This document shows positions 26,894 to 36,469 of a stretch of DNA of 64,000 nt, piece after piece (position 1 is the stretch's first letter; each line of letters starts with the position of its first letter). Below the pieces are notes generated by a model that was given only the letters and a program-made list of their open reading frames with translations, ran no database searches and was not told the origin of the DNA. Made by a program: the position numbers and the translations under genes. The DNA lies in assembly GCF_013408795.1 (NCBI RefSeq), contig NZ_JACCCC010000001.1, positions 2,542,001 to 2,606,000 on the forward strand. The letters run 5' to 3'. This DNA comes from Spinactinospora alkalitolerans. GTDB lineage: Bacteria > Actinomycetota > Actinomycetes > Streptosporangiales > Streptosporangiaceae.

Positions 26894-26927
26894 CGTAGGG
26901 ACCACTAACCACAAAGGAACCACTCGT

Positions 26928-27698
26928 CTAGGCGGAATCTGCTGTCCGGCAGACGCCCGGGCGCAGTGTCCGGGACAGGCCGAGTGCGGCGGTGCGCACC
27001 GCGGGGGCGAGTTGGGCGGGGTGGAAGCGGGTTCGTGGCACCGCCACCGAGAGTGCGGCGGCGGCGCTGCCGTCGGCGAAGACGGGAGCGGCGATGCAGC
27101 TCACGCCCAGGGCGGCCTCCTGCTCCTCATAGGCCAGGCCCGACACCTGAACCTGCTCGATCGTCGTGCGCAGGCGCACCGGGTCGGTGACCGAGTGGGG
27201 GGTCAGGGTCGGCAACGGCGCGGCCAGCACCTCTTCGGTCAGTTTGGCGCCGGAGAAGGCCAGCAGCGCCTTGCCCACGCCGGTGCAGGTCAGCGGCAGG
27301 CGGCCGCCGATCCGAGAGGGCAGCGGCAGCGGGTCGTGGCCGTGGATGCGCTCGATGTAGACGACATCATGGCCTTCTCGGATCCCCAGGTGCACTGTTT
27401 CGCGGGTGGCCTCGAACAGATCCTGTAGGAACGGCAGCGCCGCCTCGCGCAGATCGCGTCGGCGCGGCACCAGCGAGCCGAGCTCGAACAGTTTGCCGCC
27501 GAGACGGTAGTGGGCACCCGAACGTTCCAGCAGCCCCAGGCGCACCAGGTCGGCCGTCAACCGGTGAACCGTTGCCTTGGGCAGCTGTGTACGCTCCGCG
27601 AGTTCCGTCAGACGATACGGGCCTCCGGTCGGACGGAAGCAATCAAGGAGGAGAGCGGCCTTTTTCAACATGCTGCCACTCGAAGTGTTCCGTCGCAT
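26928..27698 (-). CDS. IclR-family regulator, divergent from the lower meta-pathway operon
   Basis: A protein of 247-256 residues: winged helix (YRLTELAERTQLPKATVHRLTADL) and IclR effector domain (CTGVGKALLAFS, AYEEQEAALGVSCIAAPVF). The start is uncertain. ATG 27698 lies inside a perfect dyad with no ribosome-binding site; ATG 27671 gives MLKKAALLLDCF and would leave that dyad in the promoter. It is divergent from mhpD and probably controls the mhpDFE operon, as MhpR does for mhp in Escherichia coli. Confidence 0.9.
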   Translation of the reverse strand: MRRNTSSGSMLKKAALLLDCFRPTGGPYRLTELAERTQLPKATVHRLTADLVRLGLLERSGAHYRLGGKLFELGSLVPRRRDLREAALPFLQDLFEATRETVHLGIREGHDVVYIERIHGHDPLPLPSRIGGRLPLTCTGVGKALLAFSGAKLTEEVLAAPLPTLTPHSVTDPVRLRTTIEQVQVSGLAYEEQEAALGVSCIAAPVFADGSAAAALSVAVPRTRFHPAQLAPAVRTAALGLSRTLRPGVCRTADSA

Positions 27699-27704
27699 GG
27701 AACA
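27686..27704. promoter_or_regulatory. Candidate IclR operator
   Basis: TGTTCC-GTCGCAT-GGAACA is a perfect six-base dyad with a seven-base spacer, located at the 5' end of the iclR gene in the divergent region. Symmetry and position suit autoregulation and control of mhpDFE. Confidence 0.5.
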
Positions 27705-27919
27705 AAGTTTGCCTGATGTGCGCCGTCACGTCTATACCGGAGACGTCGCCGGGCCACCACGCCCTGCCAGTCCCGTGCGGCCCGCAGAGCGTCGCACCGG
27801 GCCAGGGACCTTGGACGGTTCCGGTCTGCGCCGGTCCGTCGGCCCCGTTCTTCACCGTATTCGAAAGGTAGCCCAATGCCGCGACCCCCGCGCCCTTCGC
27901 GCCGTCCTCGGCGGCGCCC

Positions 27920-28750
27920 GTGACCGCCGCCGATCGAGACCCGGACCACGGCGTCGTCCCGGCTGTGGCCAAGGCCGCCGACATCCTGGCGGAGGCCGCC
28001 CGCACCAGGACCGCGTGTCTTCCCGTGCGCCCCTTGTTCGCCGACGCCGACGTCACGGCGGCCTACGCGGTCCAGCGGGTGAACGTCGAGCGCGGTACGG
28101 TCGCCGGCCGGCGGATCGTCGGCCGCAAGATCGGCCTGACCTCCCCGGCGGTGCAGCGCCAGCTCGGAGTCGATCGGCCGGACTTCGGCGCGCTGTTCGC
28201 CGACATGGCCGTGCCGGAGGGGAGCGAGGTTCCCGCCGACAGACTGCTGCAGCCCAAGGTGGAGGCCGAGGTCGCCCTCGTCCTCGGCGGTGACCTGCCG
28301 CACCGCGACTGCACCGCGGCCGATGTGCTGCGTGCCGTCGACTTCGCGCTGCCGGCCCTGGAGATCGTCGACAGCCGCATCGACAACTGGGACATCACCA
28401 TCGTCGACACCGTCGCCGACAACGCCTCCTGCGGCCTGTTCGTCCTCGGCGGCTCGCCCGTGCCGCTCACGCGGGTCCGCCTGCGCGACGTGCGGATGGC
28501 GATGACCCGCAACGGCGACGTGGTCTCCGAGGGCACCGGCGCCGACTGCCTCGGCGACCCGCTCAACGCCGCGGGCTGGCTCGCCTCGACCCTCGCCGAC
28601 ATGAGCGATCCTCTGCGCGCCGGTGACATCGTCCTGACCGGCGCGCTGGGGCCGATGGTCCCGGCGTCCCCGGGTGATGTGTTCGAGGCCGACATTTCGG
28701 ATCTGGGCCCAGTGTGCGTCGGGTTCGCAGCGGAAGGAGACGACCGATGA
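27920..28750 (+). CDS. mhpD: 2-keto-4-pentenoate hydratase (2-hydroxypenta-2,4-dienoate hydratase)
   Basis: A 276-residue hydratase of the MhpD/fumarylacetoacetate-hydrolase group. Marks are [18 protein letters not shown], the metal-site [19 protein letters not shown] and the closing [10 protein letters not shown]. It adds water to 2-hydroxypentadienoate to give 4-hydroxy-2-oxovalerate. The GTG start is the only in-frame start upstream of the homology; no strong ribosome-binding site is seen. The dehydrogenase gene overlaps it by ATGA. Confidence 0.93.
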   Translation: MTAADRDPDHGVVPAVAKAADILAEAARTRTACLPVRPLFADADVTAAYAVQRVNVERGTVAGRRIVGRKIGLTSPAVQRQLGVDRPDFGALFADMAVPEGSEVPADRLLQPKVEAEVALVLGGDLPHRDCTAADVLRAVDFALPALEIVDSRIDNWDITIVDTVADNASCGLFVLGGSPVPLTRVRLRDVRMAMTRNGDVVSEGTGADCLGDPLNAAGWLASTLADMSDPLRAGDIVLTGALGPMVPASPGDVFEADISDLGPVCVGFAAEGDDR

Positions 28751-29715
28751 GCACCACGGCATCCGAGGCCCGTACCAAGGTGGCCGTGATCGGCTCGGGC
28801 AACATCGGTACCGATCTGATGATCAAGGTGCTGCGGCTGTCCGACAGCCTGGAGGTGGCAGCGATGGCCGGCATCGATCCGGAGTCCGACGGGCTGGCCC
28901 GCGCCCGTCGGCTGAAGGTGGCCGCCACTCACGAGGGTGTGGACGGCCTGGTCGCCATGGACGAGTTCGCCGACGTGAAGATCGTCTTCGACGCGACATC
29001 CGCCGGCGCCCACCGCCGCCACGACGAGGTCCTGCGCGCGCACGGGCGCACCGTGATCGATTTGACCCCGGCGGCCGTCGGCCCCTACCTGGTGCCGCCG
29101 GTCAACCTCGACGCCCACCTGGACGCGCCCAACGTCAACATGGTCACCTGCGGCGGCCAGGCCACCATTCCGGTCGTCGCCGCGGTCTCGGCCGTCACCC
29201 CGGTGCACTACGGGGAGATTGTCGCCTCCATCGCCTCCCGCTCCGCAGGTCCCGGCACCCGGGCCAACATCGACGAGTTCACCGAGACCACCGCCACCGC
29301 CATAGAGCGGGTCGGCGGTGCGACCCGCGGCAAGGCCGTGATCATCCTCAATCCCGCCGAGCCCCCGCTGATCATGCGCGACACCGTGCACTGCCTCGTC
29401 TCCGACTGCGACCGTGAGGCGGTCGTCGCATCGATCGAGGAGATGGTCGGCCGAGTCCAGGTCTATGTGCCCGGTTACCGACTCAAACAGCAGGTGCAGT
29501 TCGCCCGCGTCCCCGCCGACGATCCGCTGCGCGCGCTGCCGCCCGCCGGCGCCGCGGGGACCGACGCGGTGAAGGTGTCGGTTTTCCTCGAGGTCGAGGG
29601 TGCCGCCCATTACCTGCCGGCCTATGCCGGCAACCTCGACATCATGACCTCGGCCGCGCTGCGCACCGCCGAGCGGATGGCCGCACACCGTTCCAGCGAG
29701 GTGGCAGCCCGATGA
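28747..29715 (+). CDS. mhpF: Acetaldehyde dehydrogenase (acylating)
   Basis: A 322-residue enzyme: Rossmann motif [12 protein letters not shown], the catalytic Cys in [13 protein letters not shown] and [22 protein letters not shown]. It converts acetaldehyde (or propanal), NAD and CoA to the acyl-CoA. In this family it forms a channelling complex with the aldolase encoded next (overlap of four bases). Together with the hydratase this completes the lower meta-cleavage pathway to acetyl-CoA and pyruvate. Confidence 0.95.
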   Translation: MSTTASEARTKVAVIGSGNIGTDLMIKVLRLSDSLEVAAMAGIDPESDGLARARRLKVAATHEGVDGLVAMDEFADVKIVFDATSAGAHRRHDEVLRAHGRTVIDLTPAAVGPYLVPPVNLDAHLDAPNVNMVTCGGQATIPVVAAVSAVTPVHYGEIVASIASRSAGPGTRANIDEFTETTATAIERVGGATRGKAVIILNPAEPPLIMRDTVHCLVSDCDREAVVASIEEMVGRVQVYVPGYRLKQQVQFARVPADDPLRALPPAGAAGTDAVKVSVFLEVEGAAHYLPAYAGNLDIMTSAALRTAERMAAHRSSEVAAR

Positions 29716-30761
29716 CCACGCCCGAATCCGCCGCGGCCGACCGGTCCGCACTGTACATCCAGGACGTCACTCTGCGCGACGGCATGCACGCCATCCGGCA
29801 CAGATACACCGTGGAGCAGGCCCGCACCATCGCCGCGGCCCTGGACGCCGCGGGTGTCGGCGCCATCGAGATCGCTCACGGCGACGGCCTGTCCGGGTCC
29901 AGCATCAACTACGGCGTCGGCGCCCACACCGACTGGGAGTGGATCGAGGCCGTCACCGACGTCACCCGCGACGCGGTTCCCACCACGCTGCTGCTGCCCG
30001 GTATCGGAACCCTCCACGACCTCAAGCAGGCGCACGCGCTGGGTATCCGCTCGGTGCGCATCGCCACTCACTGCACCGAGGCCGACATCTCCGCCCAGCA
30101 CATCGCGGCCGCGCGCGAGCTGGGCATGGACGTCGCCGGGTTTCTGATGATGTCGCACATGGCCGAGCCCGCCGAGCTCGCTCGGCAGGCCAAGCTCATG
30201 GAGTCCTACGGCGCCACCTGCGTCTACGTCACCGACTCCGGCGGCCGGCTCACCATGGACGGGGTGCGCGAACGCCTGCTCGCCTACCGCGATGTGCTCG
30301 ACCCGGCCACCGAAACCGGCATCCACGCCCACCACAACCTGGCCCTGGGCGTCGCCAACAGCGTCGTCGCCGTGGAGAGCGGAGCCGTCCGCGTCGACGC
30401 CTCCCTTGCCGGGCAGGGGGCCGGGGCGGGCAACTGCCCTCTGGAGGCGTTCATCGCCGTCGCCGACCTGATGGGCTGGGCCCACGGCTGCGACCTGTTC
30501 CCGCTCATGGACACCGCCGACGACATCGTTCGACCCCTGCAGGACCGGCAGGTGCGCGTGGACCGCGAAACCCTCAGCCTCGGCTACGCCGGCGTGTACT
30601 CCAGCTTCCTGCGCCACGCCGAGGCCGCTGCGACCCGCTACGGCCTGGACACCCGCACCATCCTCGTCGAGGCCGGTCGACGCGGCATGGTCGGCGGCCA
30701 GGAGGACATGATCACCGACATCGCCCTGGACCTCCTCGCGCGCCCCGACGAACGGGTATAG
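29712..30761 (+). CDS. mhpE: 4-hydroxy-2-oxovalerate aldolase
   Basis: A 349-residue HMGL-like TIM barrel. [13 protein letters not shown] holds the metal-binding Asp and catalytic Arg; [12 protein letters not shown] holds the His metal ligands; VTDSGG and [14 protein letters not shown] are family motifs. It cleaves 4-hydroxy-2-oxovalerate to pyruvate and acetaldehyde, passing the aldehyde to MhpF. It is the last gene of the operon; a perfect 11-base-pair hairpin follows. Confidence 0.95.
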   Translation: MTTPESAAADRSALYIQDVTLRDGMHAIRHRYTVEQARTIAAALDAAGVGAIEIAHGDGLSGSSINYGVGAHTDWEWIEAVTDVTRDAVPTTLLLPGIGTLHDLKQAHALGIRSVRIATHCTEADISAQHIAAARELGMDVAGFLMMSHMAEPAELARQAKLMESYGATCVYVTDSGGRLTMDGVRERLLAYRDVLDPATETGIHAHHNLALGVANSVVAVESGAVRVDASLAGQGAGAGNCPLEAFIAVADLMGWAHGCDLFPLMDTADDIVRPLQDRQVRVDRETLSLGYAGVYSSFLRHAEAAATRYGLDTRTILVEAGRRGMVGGQEDMITDIALDLLARPDERV

Positions 30762-30819
30762 CAGGACTTTGCCAGGTTGTCGCCGTCGGCCTGTGCCGGG
30801 TCGGGCGGGCGACGGGAGC

Positions 30820-30847
30820 GGCGGCGCCCCGGCGGCGGGGCGCCGCC
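30820..30847 (+). terminator. Hairpin after mhpE
   Basis: GGCGGCGCCCC pairs perfectly with GGGGCGCCGCC around a six-base loop, about 60 bases after the mhpE stop. There is no T-tract. Confidence 0.6.
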
Positions 30848-30864
30848 GGGAAGCCCGACCGTGT

Positions 30865-31337
30865 TCACCCGAAGTCCGCTCGCCTGGGCAGCGGCGATCG
30901 CCGGTGCTGACACGGTGCATTCCACATCGAGTCCAGCAGGCGGGCGGCAGCGGCTGCTGCGTCCGTCCCGTCCGCTTCGTCCCCGTGCTCTCTGCGGTGC
31001 TCCATGCCGCCAGCAGCAGGACGGCGCTGCAGTGACCGTGCATGGGATGCATGTAGTCGTCCCAGTCCAGGCTGTGGCACGCCACCCCGCCCACGAACGC
31101 GGCATCGGCCGCGCAGTACCGTTGCCCGCCCGGCCACAGTGCAGCGCTGTCCGCTGCGTCTGACGGCGACGCGGCCGCGCGAGCCTGGAGCGTCTGGTCC
31201 TGAGGCGTTCCCGCGACGCCCACCGCGAGCGTGTCGGCGATAGCGGCGTTGGCGAGTTCGGGGGCGCGAGGCGACCGTGATTCCAGCGTGGACGATGGGA
31301 TCATCTCGGCGAGCTTTGCCTCTCCGGCCGTGCTCAT
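30865..31337 (-). pseudogene. MmgE/PrpD-family gene, 5' remnant
   Basis: From an ATG at 31337 behind GAGGAG the minus strand encodes about 100 residues of MmgE/PrpD N-terminus (ELANAAIADTLAVGVAGT, AFVGGVACHSLDWDDYM, HGHCSAVLLLAAWS). It then runs into sequence with no family match and frame changes. About three quarters of the gene is missing. It is a different subfamily from the intact copy at 25004. Confidence 0.7.
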
Positions 31338-31439
31338 CTCCTCGGCTCCGAAGAAGTGCCCTGGATCGCCGGGCGTGCCCATTCTTCGCCGGATGCGACC
31401 CGGAACGCCGGTGCAGGCCGCATCAGCGTCACAGCGACG

Positions 31440-31457
31440 CTGTCAACTGTCAACAGA
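31440..31457. promoter_or_regulatory. Candidate GntR operator upstream of the gntR gene
   Basis: CTGTCAA is followed directly by CTGTCAACAG, so two half-sites overlap. The core ACTGTCAACAG is the exact reverse complement of the site upstream of the ABC transporter operon. It lies about 55 bases before the gntR start. Confidence 0.6.
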
Positions 31458-31511
31458 CATCACGTATCGTTTCACCGGAATCTACGGCGCAGAACCGGTG
31501 TGGAGAACTTC

Positions 31512-32183
31512 ATGGACGTCGCGCGGCTCGATTTGCAACCACTCACCGATGAGCGCAGCACGGCCGCGGATCTCGCTCAGCGAGCCCTCAGGGAGATGGT
31601 GCTCAACGGGCAGCTTCCGCCTGGTGGCCGCCTCAACGAGGTCGCGCTGGCCGAAGGGCTCGAGATCAGCCGCGGACCTCTTCGGGAGGCGATCCAGCGG
31701 CTGGTGAGCGAGGGGCTCTTGAAGATGGTCCGGCACAAGGGCGCATTCGTCCGCACGGTCGACGAAGTGGAACTGAAGGACCTCTACGGCCTGCGGATCG
31801 CGATCGAGACGTTCGCCGCCCGATCAGTCGCCAGGCACGGGTCCGAGGACGCGCGGGCCCGACTGGCGCAGATGCTCGAGGAGACGGAACTGCTCCTCGA
31901 CGGAGGCGGGGACAAGCCGTATCCGCCCAATCCCGACTTCCATCAGCATCTGGTGCTCCTGGCCGGCAACTCTGAACTGCGGCAGGCTGCCAACAGCGTC
32001 CACTTCCGCATCCACCTGGCGCGTGCGCGCTCCGCTCATGATCCGGAGCGCGCGGTCCAGGCGCTCGAAGAGCACCGCAGGATCGTCGAGGCCGTGATCG
32101 CGTGCGACGGTTCGCTCGCTGCGGATCTGCTCGAATCGCACCTGTTGTCCTCGCTGGAGAACGCGCTGACGATCATGCGTTAG
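31512..32183 (+). CDS. GntR-family regulator, FadR/FCD subgroup
   Basis: A 223-residue regulator. The N-terminal winged helix (LNEVALAEGLEISRGPLREAIQRLVSEGLL) is followed by an all-helical FCD ligand domain with metal-type His residues (DFHQHLVLLAGN, HRRIVEAV). FCD members sense small organic acids. Matching sites lie before this gene and before the downstream ABC transporter, so it probably regulates itself and the 32.5-42.9 kb genes. Confidence 0.92.
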   Translation: MDVARLDLQPLTDERSTAADLAQRALREMVLNGQLPPGGRLNEVALAEGLEISRGPLREAIQRLVSEGLLKMVRHKGAFVRTVDEVELKDLYGLRIAIETFAARSVARHGSEDARARLAQMLEETELLLDGGGDKPYPPNPDFHQHLVLLAGNSELRQAANSVHFRIHLARARSAHDPERAVQALEEHRRIVEAVIACDGSLAADLLESHLLSSLENALTIMR

Positions 32184-32520
32184 CCGGTGGCGAAGCGGCC
32201 GCGTTCACCGTCGCACCTCTGAACAGAAGTGCGACCGGGCATGGTTGTGCTCCCGGTCGCGAAGGATCGGTGCCGGAGAGTCCTCCGGCCTCTTCTCATC
32301 GACTGCAAACTGTTGACAGTAGGCAGTTTGTCTTGCCAGACTCTGCGCAGTCGTCTGCGGACGAGTGGCGGAGGTGGAAGAGAATGCATGCCATCGCGGT
32401 AAGGGCAGGCCGGACAGCGCAGAACACCCAGCGTCGGCCGGGTGGGGTGAGGGGGCGGTCCGGAAACGCTCCGAGCGGATCAGGTGAGGCCGATCGGCCG
32501 AAGCCTTCACGGGGGCCCCG
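32184..32520. other. Promoter region of the ABC transporter operon
   Basis: This 337-base gap between gntR and the ABC ATPase holds the candidate GntR operator at 32306-32330 and no supported gene. Confidence 0.5.
32306..32330. promoter_or_regulatory. Candidate GntR operator before the ABC transporter operon
   Basis: ACTGTTGACAGT (32309-32320) is the reverse complement of the site upstream of gntR with one mismatch. It sits inside a wider dyad, CAAACTG (32306-32312) and CAGTTTG (32324-32330). Confidence 0.6.
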
Positions 32521-33300
32521 ATGACCTCCCGAGTCGGCATCAAGGATCTCGAGATCACGTTCACCCGCTCCGGCGAGCAGCCGACGACCGCACTGAGCGG
32601 TCTCGATCTCGACATCGAAGCGGGGACGTTCCTGTCGATCGTCGGTCCGAGCGGGTGCGGGAAGACGACCCTGCTGCGCGCTGTCGCGGGACTCCTGGAA
32701 CTCACGGGCGGCTCCGTCACCATCGACGGCGATCAAGTCGCAGGGCCGCGCAGGGAGACCTGCGTGATGTTCCAATCGCCGACTCTGCTCCCATGGCTGA
32801 ACGTCCTGGACAATTGCCTCCTGCCGAAGAAGCTCCGAGGGCGCGTCCAGCCGGTCGCCGAGGAGCGTGCCACCGAGTTGCTCGTACGCGCCGGTCTGAA
32901 GGGGTTCGAGAAGAAGTATCCCTACGAGCTCTCCGGCGGCATGCAGCAACGTGTCGCGCTGTGCCGGGCACTCGGGACGGATCCTTCACTGCTGCTACTG
33001 GACGAGCCGTTCGGTGCGCTCGACGCGATGACCAGGGAGCAGATGAACCTCGACCTGCACGAGATGTGGGCGAGGCAGTCGCCGACAACGGTCCTCATCA
33101 CGCACAGCATCAGTGAGGCGGTCTTCCTGTCGCAGCGCGTCGTGGTCATGTCGCCACGTCCCGGGCGCGTGCTGGAGATCATCGACGTCCCCCTGCCCGA
33201 TAAACGAGAAGCGCCCGTGATGGCGGAAGAGGCGTTTGCGCGGACATGCGCACACATTCGCTCCTACTTCACCAAGGGGGAACGGAATGTCGACGGCTGA
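32521..33300 (+). CDS. ABC transporter ATPase, nitrate/sulfonate/taurine (SsuB/TauB) type
   Basis: A 259-residue ATPase with Walker A GPSGCGKTT, Q-loop MFQSPTLLPW, signature LSGGMQQR, Walker B LLLLDEPFGALD and switch THS. The MFQ...LLPWL pattern is typical of the NitT/TauT group. It energises uptake of a small organic anion with the permease and binding protein encoded next. The permease start overlaps its 3' end. Confidence 0.93.
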   Translation: MTSRVGIKDLEITFTRSGEQPTTALSGLDLDIEAGTFLSIVGPSGCGKTTLLRAVAGLLELTGGSVTIDGDQVAGPRRETCVMFQSPTLLPWLNVLDNCLLPKKLRGRVQPVAEERATELLVRAGLKGFEKKYPYELSGGMQQRVALCRALGTDPSLLLLDEPFGALDAMTREQMNLDLHEMWARQSPTTVLITHSISEAVFLSQRVVVMSPRPGRVLEIIDVPLPDKREAPVMAEEAFARTCAHIRSYFTKGERNVDG

Positions 33301-34141
33301 AGCGCAGCGTGCGGATCTTCGTTCACGGTCAGGGGAGAGGTCCTCAGGAGGGAGGCCGGCCCGGCGGCGCGGCGCGGCGGCCAGGGAGAAGGTGCGCGCA
33401 TTCCTTCCGCTCTACGTACTCGTGGGCGTCCTCGCCGCATGGCAGTGGCTTCCGGAGGAACTCGGAGTTCCGGATTTCATCTTTCCCAAGTTCTCACTGG
33501 TCGTCGAGAAGTTCACCTCTGTTGAGACCCTGCGGCTTCTTCTGTCCAATTCATGGACCACGCTCTTCGAGGCTTTTCTTGGCCTCGTGCTGGGAGCCGC
33601 CTCGGGGATCCTTGCGGGCTTCCTGCTCGCCGAATCCGATGTGCTGAGGAGAGCCTTCTACCCGTATCTGATCGCACTGCAGTCGCTGCCGAAGGTGGCC
33701 GTCGCTCCTCTCTTCGTGATCTGGTTCGGGTTCGGCCTGGCACCCAAGGTCCTGATCGTGGCGCTGCTGTGCTTCTTCCCGCTCCTGGTCAACACGATGA
33801 GCGGGGTGATGGGCGTCGATGCGAACCGTCTCGACCTGTTCCGCTCACTCTGCGCCTCGCGACTGCAGGTATGGCGCAGGCTCCTGCTGCCGACATCTCT
33901 GCCGTCCATCTTCGCGGGCCTGGAGGTCGCGGTCGTATTCTCGCTTCTCGGGGCCATAGTCGGCGAATTCGTCAGCGCCGACTCGGGGCTTGGCGTCGTC
34001 CTGCAACAGCAGCAGAACAACTACGACACCGCGGGAGTGTTCGCCGTCCTGCTCATTCTGTGCGCGCTGGGTGTGGCCCTGAACCAATCCGTGGCCTGGC
34101 TGCGCCGGCGCGTCCTGTTCTGGCAGACGGCGAACAAGTGA
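33287..34141 (+). CDS. ABC transporter permease, NitT/TauT type
   Basis: A 284-residue BPD-type inner-membrane permease with about six helices. The cytoplasmic EAA-like loop is around LRRAFYPYLIALQSLPKVAVAPLFVIWFG, typical of SsuC/TauC. A long charged N-terminal tail (residues 1-35) precedes the first helix. It overlaps the ATPase gene by 14 bases and precedes the binding protein by 13. Confidence 0.92.
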   Translation: MSTAEAQRADLRSRSGERSSGGRPARRRGAAAREKVRAFLPLYVLVGVLAAWQWLPEELGVPDFIFPKFSLVVEKFTSVETLRLLLSNSWTTLFEAFLGLVLGAASGILAGFLLAESDVLRRAFYPYLIALQSLPKVAVAPLFVIWFGFGLAPKVLIVALLCFFPLLVNTMSGVMGVDANRLDLFRSLCASRLQVWRRLLLPTSLPSIFAGLEVAVVFSLLGAIVGEFVSADSGLGVVLQQQQNNYDTAGVFAVLLILCALGVALNQSVAWLRRRVLFWQTANK

Positions 34142-34154
34142 AGGCGAGACCGCT

Positions 34155-35234
34155 ATGAGAAAACGGAGACTCTCTATCGGGATGCCGCCGAGAGCGCCTC
34201 ACAAGGCACTGGCCGGCGTGCTCGCCGCCGGCCTGCTGGCCGCCGTGGCGTCATGCTCCGGCGACGGAACGGACAAGATCACCTTCGGGATCTCGGTTCC
34301 GACGATGTCGCCGGGCTGGATCGCGCTCGCGGTCGCCGAGAAGCAGGGGTACTTCAAGGCGGAGGGGATCGAAGTACTGCCTCAGTTCCTGGGCAGTAGC
34401 GGAAACGTTCTGCAGAGCATGACGGTGGGGCGCACCGAGATCGGCACCCCCACCCCGGAGGCGCTCCTGCCGGCCATCGACAAGGGGCAGGACGTGCAGA
34501 TGGTTTACCAGTGGACGCGGGGGCCGGTCCAGTCCTTTGCCGTCCTTCCCGACAGCGAGATCCGGGAAGTGGACGACCTTCGAGGTAAGACCATCGGGGT
34601 CCCCGATCTCTCTTCAGGGGTCAAGCAACTGGCGGACGCGAGCGTGAGCCAGGCCGGGATGGACCCGGAGAAGGACGTGCGGTATCTGTCCGTGGACGTC
34701 GGTGTGGCGGCATGGGATGCATTGAATCGCCATCGGGTCGATGCGCTCATGATCTGGGACACCGAATACGCGGCGATGGAGAATACGGGTGCCGAGCTCC
34801 GGTACATGAGGGCCGATGGAATCGACGACCTCTTCTCCACGACTTTCGCGGCGAATCGGGAATGGTCGGAGGAGCACCCCGGTGACATCGAAGCGTTCGG
34901 GCGTGCGTGGACAAAGGCGACGATCTGGGCCTCTGAGAACCCCGAAGAGGCCGTGAAGGTGATGTGGGAGCTCTATCCCGAGACGAAGACCGGCCGTGAT
35001 GAAGAAGACCTCCTGGAAGACCACGTCAATATCCTGAAGGCACGGGAAGAGTCCGTTCTGCTCGGTGACCCAGAGGTCTCGGGGACATGGGGAGAATACG
35101 ACCCCGATGCGGTGCGGAAATGGGTTGACTTCGCCACTGAAACAGAACTGATATCCCCAGGGCTTGATGTGGACGAGGTGTACACCAACAGGTTCGCGGC
35201 GGCTTACAACGCCTTCGACCCCGACTCTCTTTAA
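34155..35234 (+). CDS. ABC transporter substrate-binding lipoprotein (NMT1/SsuA-like)
   Basis: A 359-residue exported protein. It has a signal peptide with a lipobox ending at Cys34 (AAVASC) and then an SsuA/NMT1-type fold (GWIALAVAEKQGYFKAEGIEVLPQF, GRTEIGTP, LRGKTIGVPDLSSG, WDALNRHRVDALMIWD). This group binds sulfonates, thiamine precursors, phthalate or other small anions. The ligand is presumably the acid broken down by the enzymes encoded next. Confidence 0.92.
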   Translation: MRKRRLSIGMPPRAPHKALAGVLAAGLLAAVASCSGDGTDKITFGISVPTMSPGWIALAVAEKQGYFKAEGIEVLPQFLGSSGNVLQSMTVGRTEIGTPTPEALLPAIDKGQDVQMVYQWTRGPVQSFAVLPDSEIREVDDLRGKTIGVPDLSSGVKQLADASVSQAGMDPEKDVRYLSVDVGVAAWDALNRHRVDALMIWDTEYAAMENTGAELRYMRADGIDDLFSTTFAANREWSEEHPGDIEAFGRAWTKATIWASENPEEAVKVMWELYPETKTGRDEEDLLEDHVNILKAREESVLLGDPEVSGTWGEYDPDAVRKWVDFATETELISPGLDVDEVYTNRFAAAYNAFDPDSL

Positions 35235-35458
35235 GAGGAGAAGAGACCGACCGGAAAATCCGCGCCGCCCGCTCCGTGATCGGCCCTCCGCGTCCGATGA
35301 AGGCGTGGTTGAAGGCCGCAGCGGTTAACAGAGCGTGATCTCCGCTATGGACCTCACCGGCCGTACAGCGGGTGTTCGGCCGATGGCGGTCGAGTACGGA
35401 GGGAACCGGGGGCGGTGGACGGACCACGGAGGAATCAGACGACGCTGTTCCAAAGAGG

Positions 35459-36469
35459 ATGGCGCACGAGGTGAAGGAGTGCCCTGAGTTGCGGGAAGCG
35501 GCGCAAGAGCCCTTCAGCCTGGCAGATCATGCCGGCCTGACAGGCATAGGCCCGTCCGTGAGCGCGCACGATCGTCGGCTCGCGTTACGGGAGCGGTTGA
35601 CCGCCCGGGAGCCGTTGGTCGTGCCCGGCGTCACCGACGCCATGGGGATCCGGCTGGTGGAGCGAGCCGGTTTCAAGGGGGCTTACGCCACCGGGGCCGG
35701 ACTGGTCAACGTGCAGTTCGGACTTCCCGATCTCGGGCTGGTCGGGCTTTCGGAGGTCGTTGAGCAGGTGGGCCGGCTGACCAACGCTGGAGGTCTCCCG
35801 GTCATCGTCGACGCGGACACCGGGTATGGCGGTCCGCTGTCGGCGATGCGCACGGTGCGTCTGCTCGAACGCATCGGCGCCGCGGCGATTCAGTTGGAGG
35901 ACCAGGAGATGCCCAAGCGTTGCGGGCACTTCGACGATCACCGGCTCATCTCGACCGGCCACATGCAGGCCAAGATCGCGGCGGCGTTGGCGGCTCGTGA
36001 AGACGAGACGCTGGTGCTGATCGCCCGCACGGATGCGCGCAGCGCCGGCAGTATCGATGAGGCGATTCAGCGCGCCCGAGCCTACGCGGAGGCAGGCGCG
36101 GACGCGATCTTCGTCGAGGCTCCCCGCACCGTCGAAGAACTGGCGCGTGTCGGGCAGGAACTGCCGGAGGTGCCTCTGATCGTCAATGTCGTCGAGGGGG
36201 GAAAGACGCCGGAGCTCACGGTCGATGAGTACGGCGAACTGGGGTTTTCGGTCGTGCTGTTCGCCAATTACCTGATGCGCAGCGCGATTCACGCCGGGCA
36301 GCAGGCGCTGGTCCATCTGCGGGAAAAGGGGGAGACCCGTAGCTATGCGGACCGGATCGTGTCCTGGCAGGGGCGCCAGGAGCTGTTCAACCTCCCGGCG
36401 TTCACCCGGGCCGAGCGGCATTATGACCGATCCTGGAGTCCCTCGTCCGATCAGGAGGGCATCCGATGA
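35459..36469 (+). CDS. Isocitrate lyase / PEP mutase-family lyase
   Basis: A 336-residue TIM-barrel enzyme. The loop KRCGH (residues 153-157), which carries the catalytic Cys of methylisocitrate and 2,3-dimethylmalate lyases, and the metal motif DADTGYG (118-124) are intact. It should cleave a 2-hydroxy-dicarboxylate or tricarboxylate into an oxoacid and succinate- or propionate-type product. It opens an operon of seven genes with four-base overlaps or short gaps; only the first 48 residues are family-atypical. Confidence 0.88.
   Translation: MAHEVKECPELREAAQEPFSLADHAGLTGIGPSVSAHDRRLALRERLTAREPLVVPGVTDAMGIRLVERAGFKGAYATGAGLVNVQFGLPDLGLVGLSEVVEQVGRLTNAGGLPVIVDADTGYGGPLSAMRTVRLLERIGAAAIQLEDQEMPKRCGHFDDHRLISTGHMQAKIAAALAAREDETLVLIARTDARSAGSIDEAIQRARAYAEAGADAIFVEAPRTVEELARVGQELPEVPLIVNVVEGGKTPELTVDEYGELGFSVVLFANYLMRSAIHAGQQALVHLREKGETRSYADRIVSWQGRQELFNLPAFTRAERHYDRSWSPSSDQEGIR

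Larger units (their letters stand above)
26342..26927. other. Mobile-element debris between the Rieske operon and iclR
   Basis: This 586-base gap contains fragments of two unrelated insertion sequences (IS5-type on plus, IS3-type on minus) and no intact gene. The last 150 bases are distinctly AT-richer than the flanks. Confidence 0.6.

Noticed and set aside
28063-29751. A 562-codon antisense frame across mhpD and mhpF
   Set aside because: Both sense genes are unambiguous; the antisense translation shows no domain.
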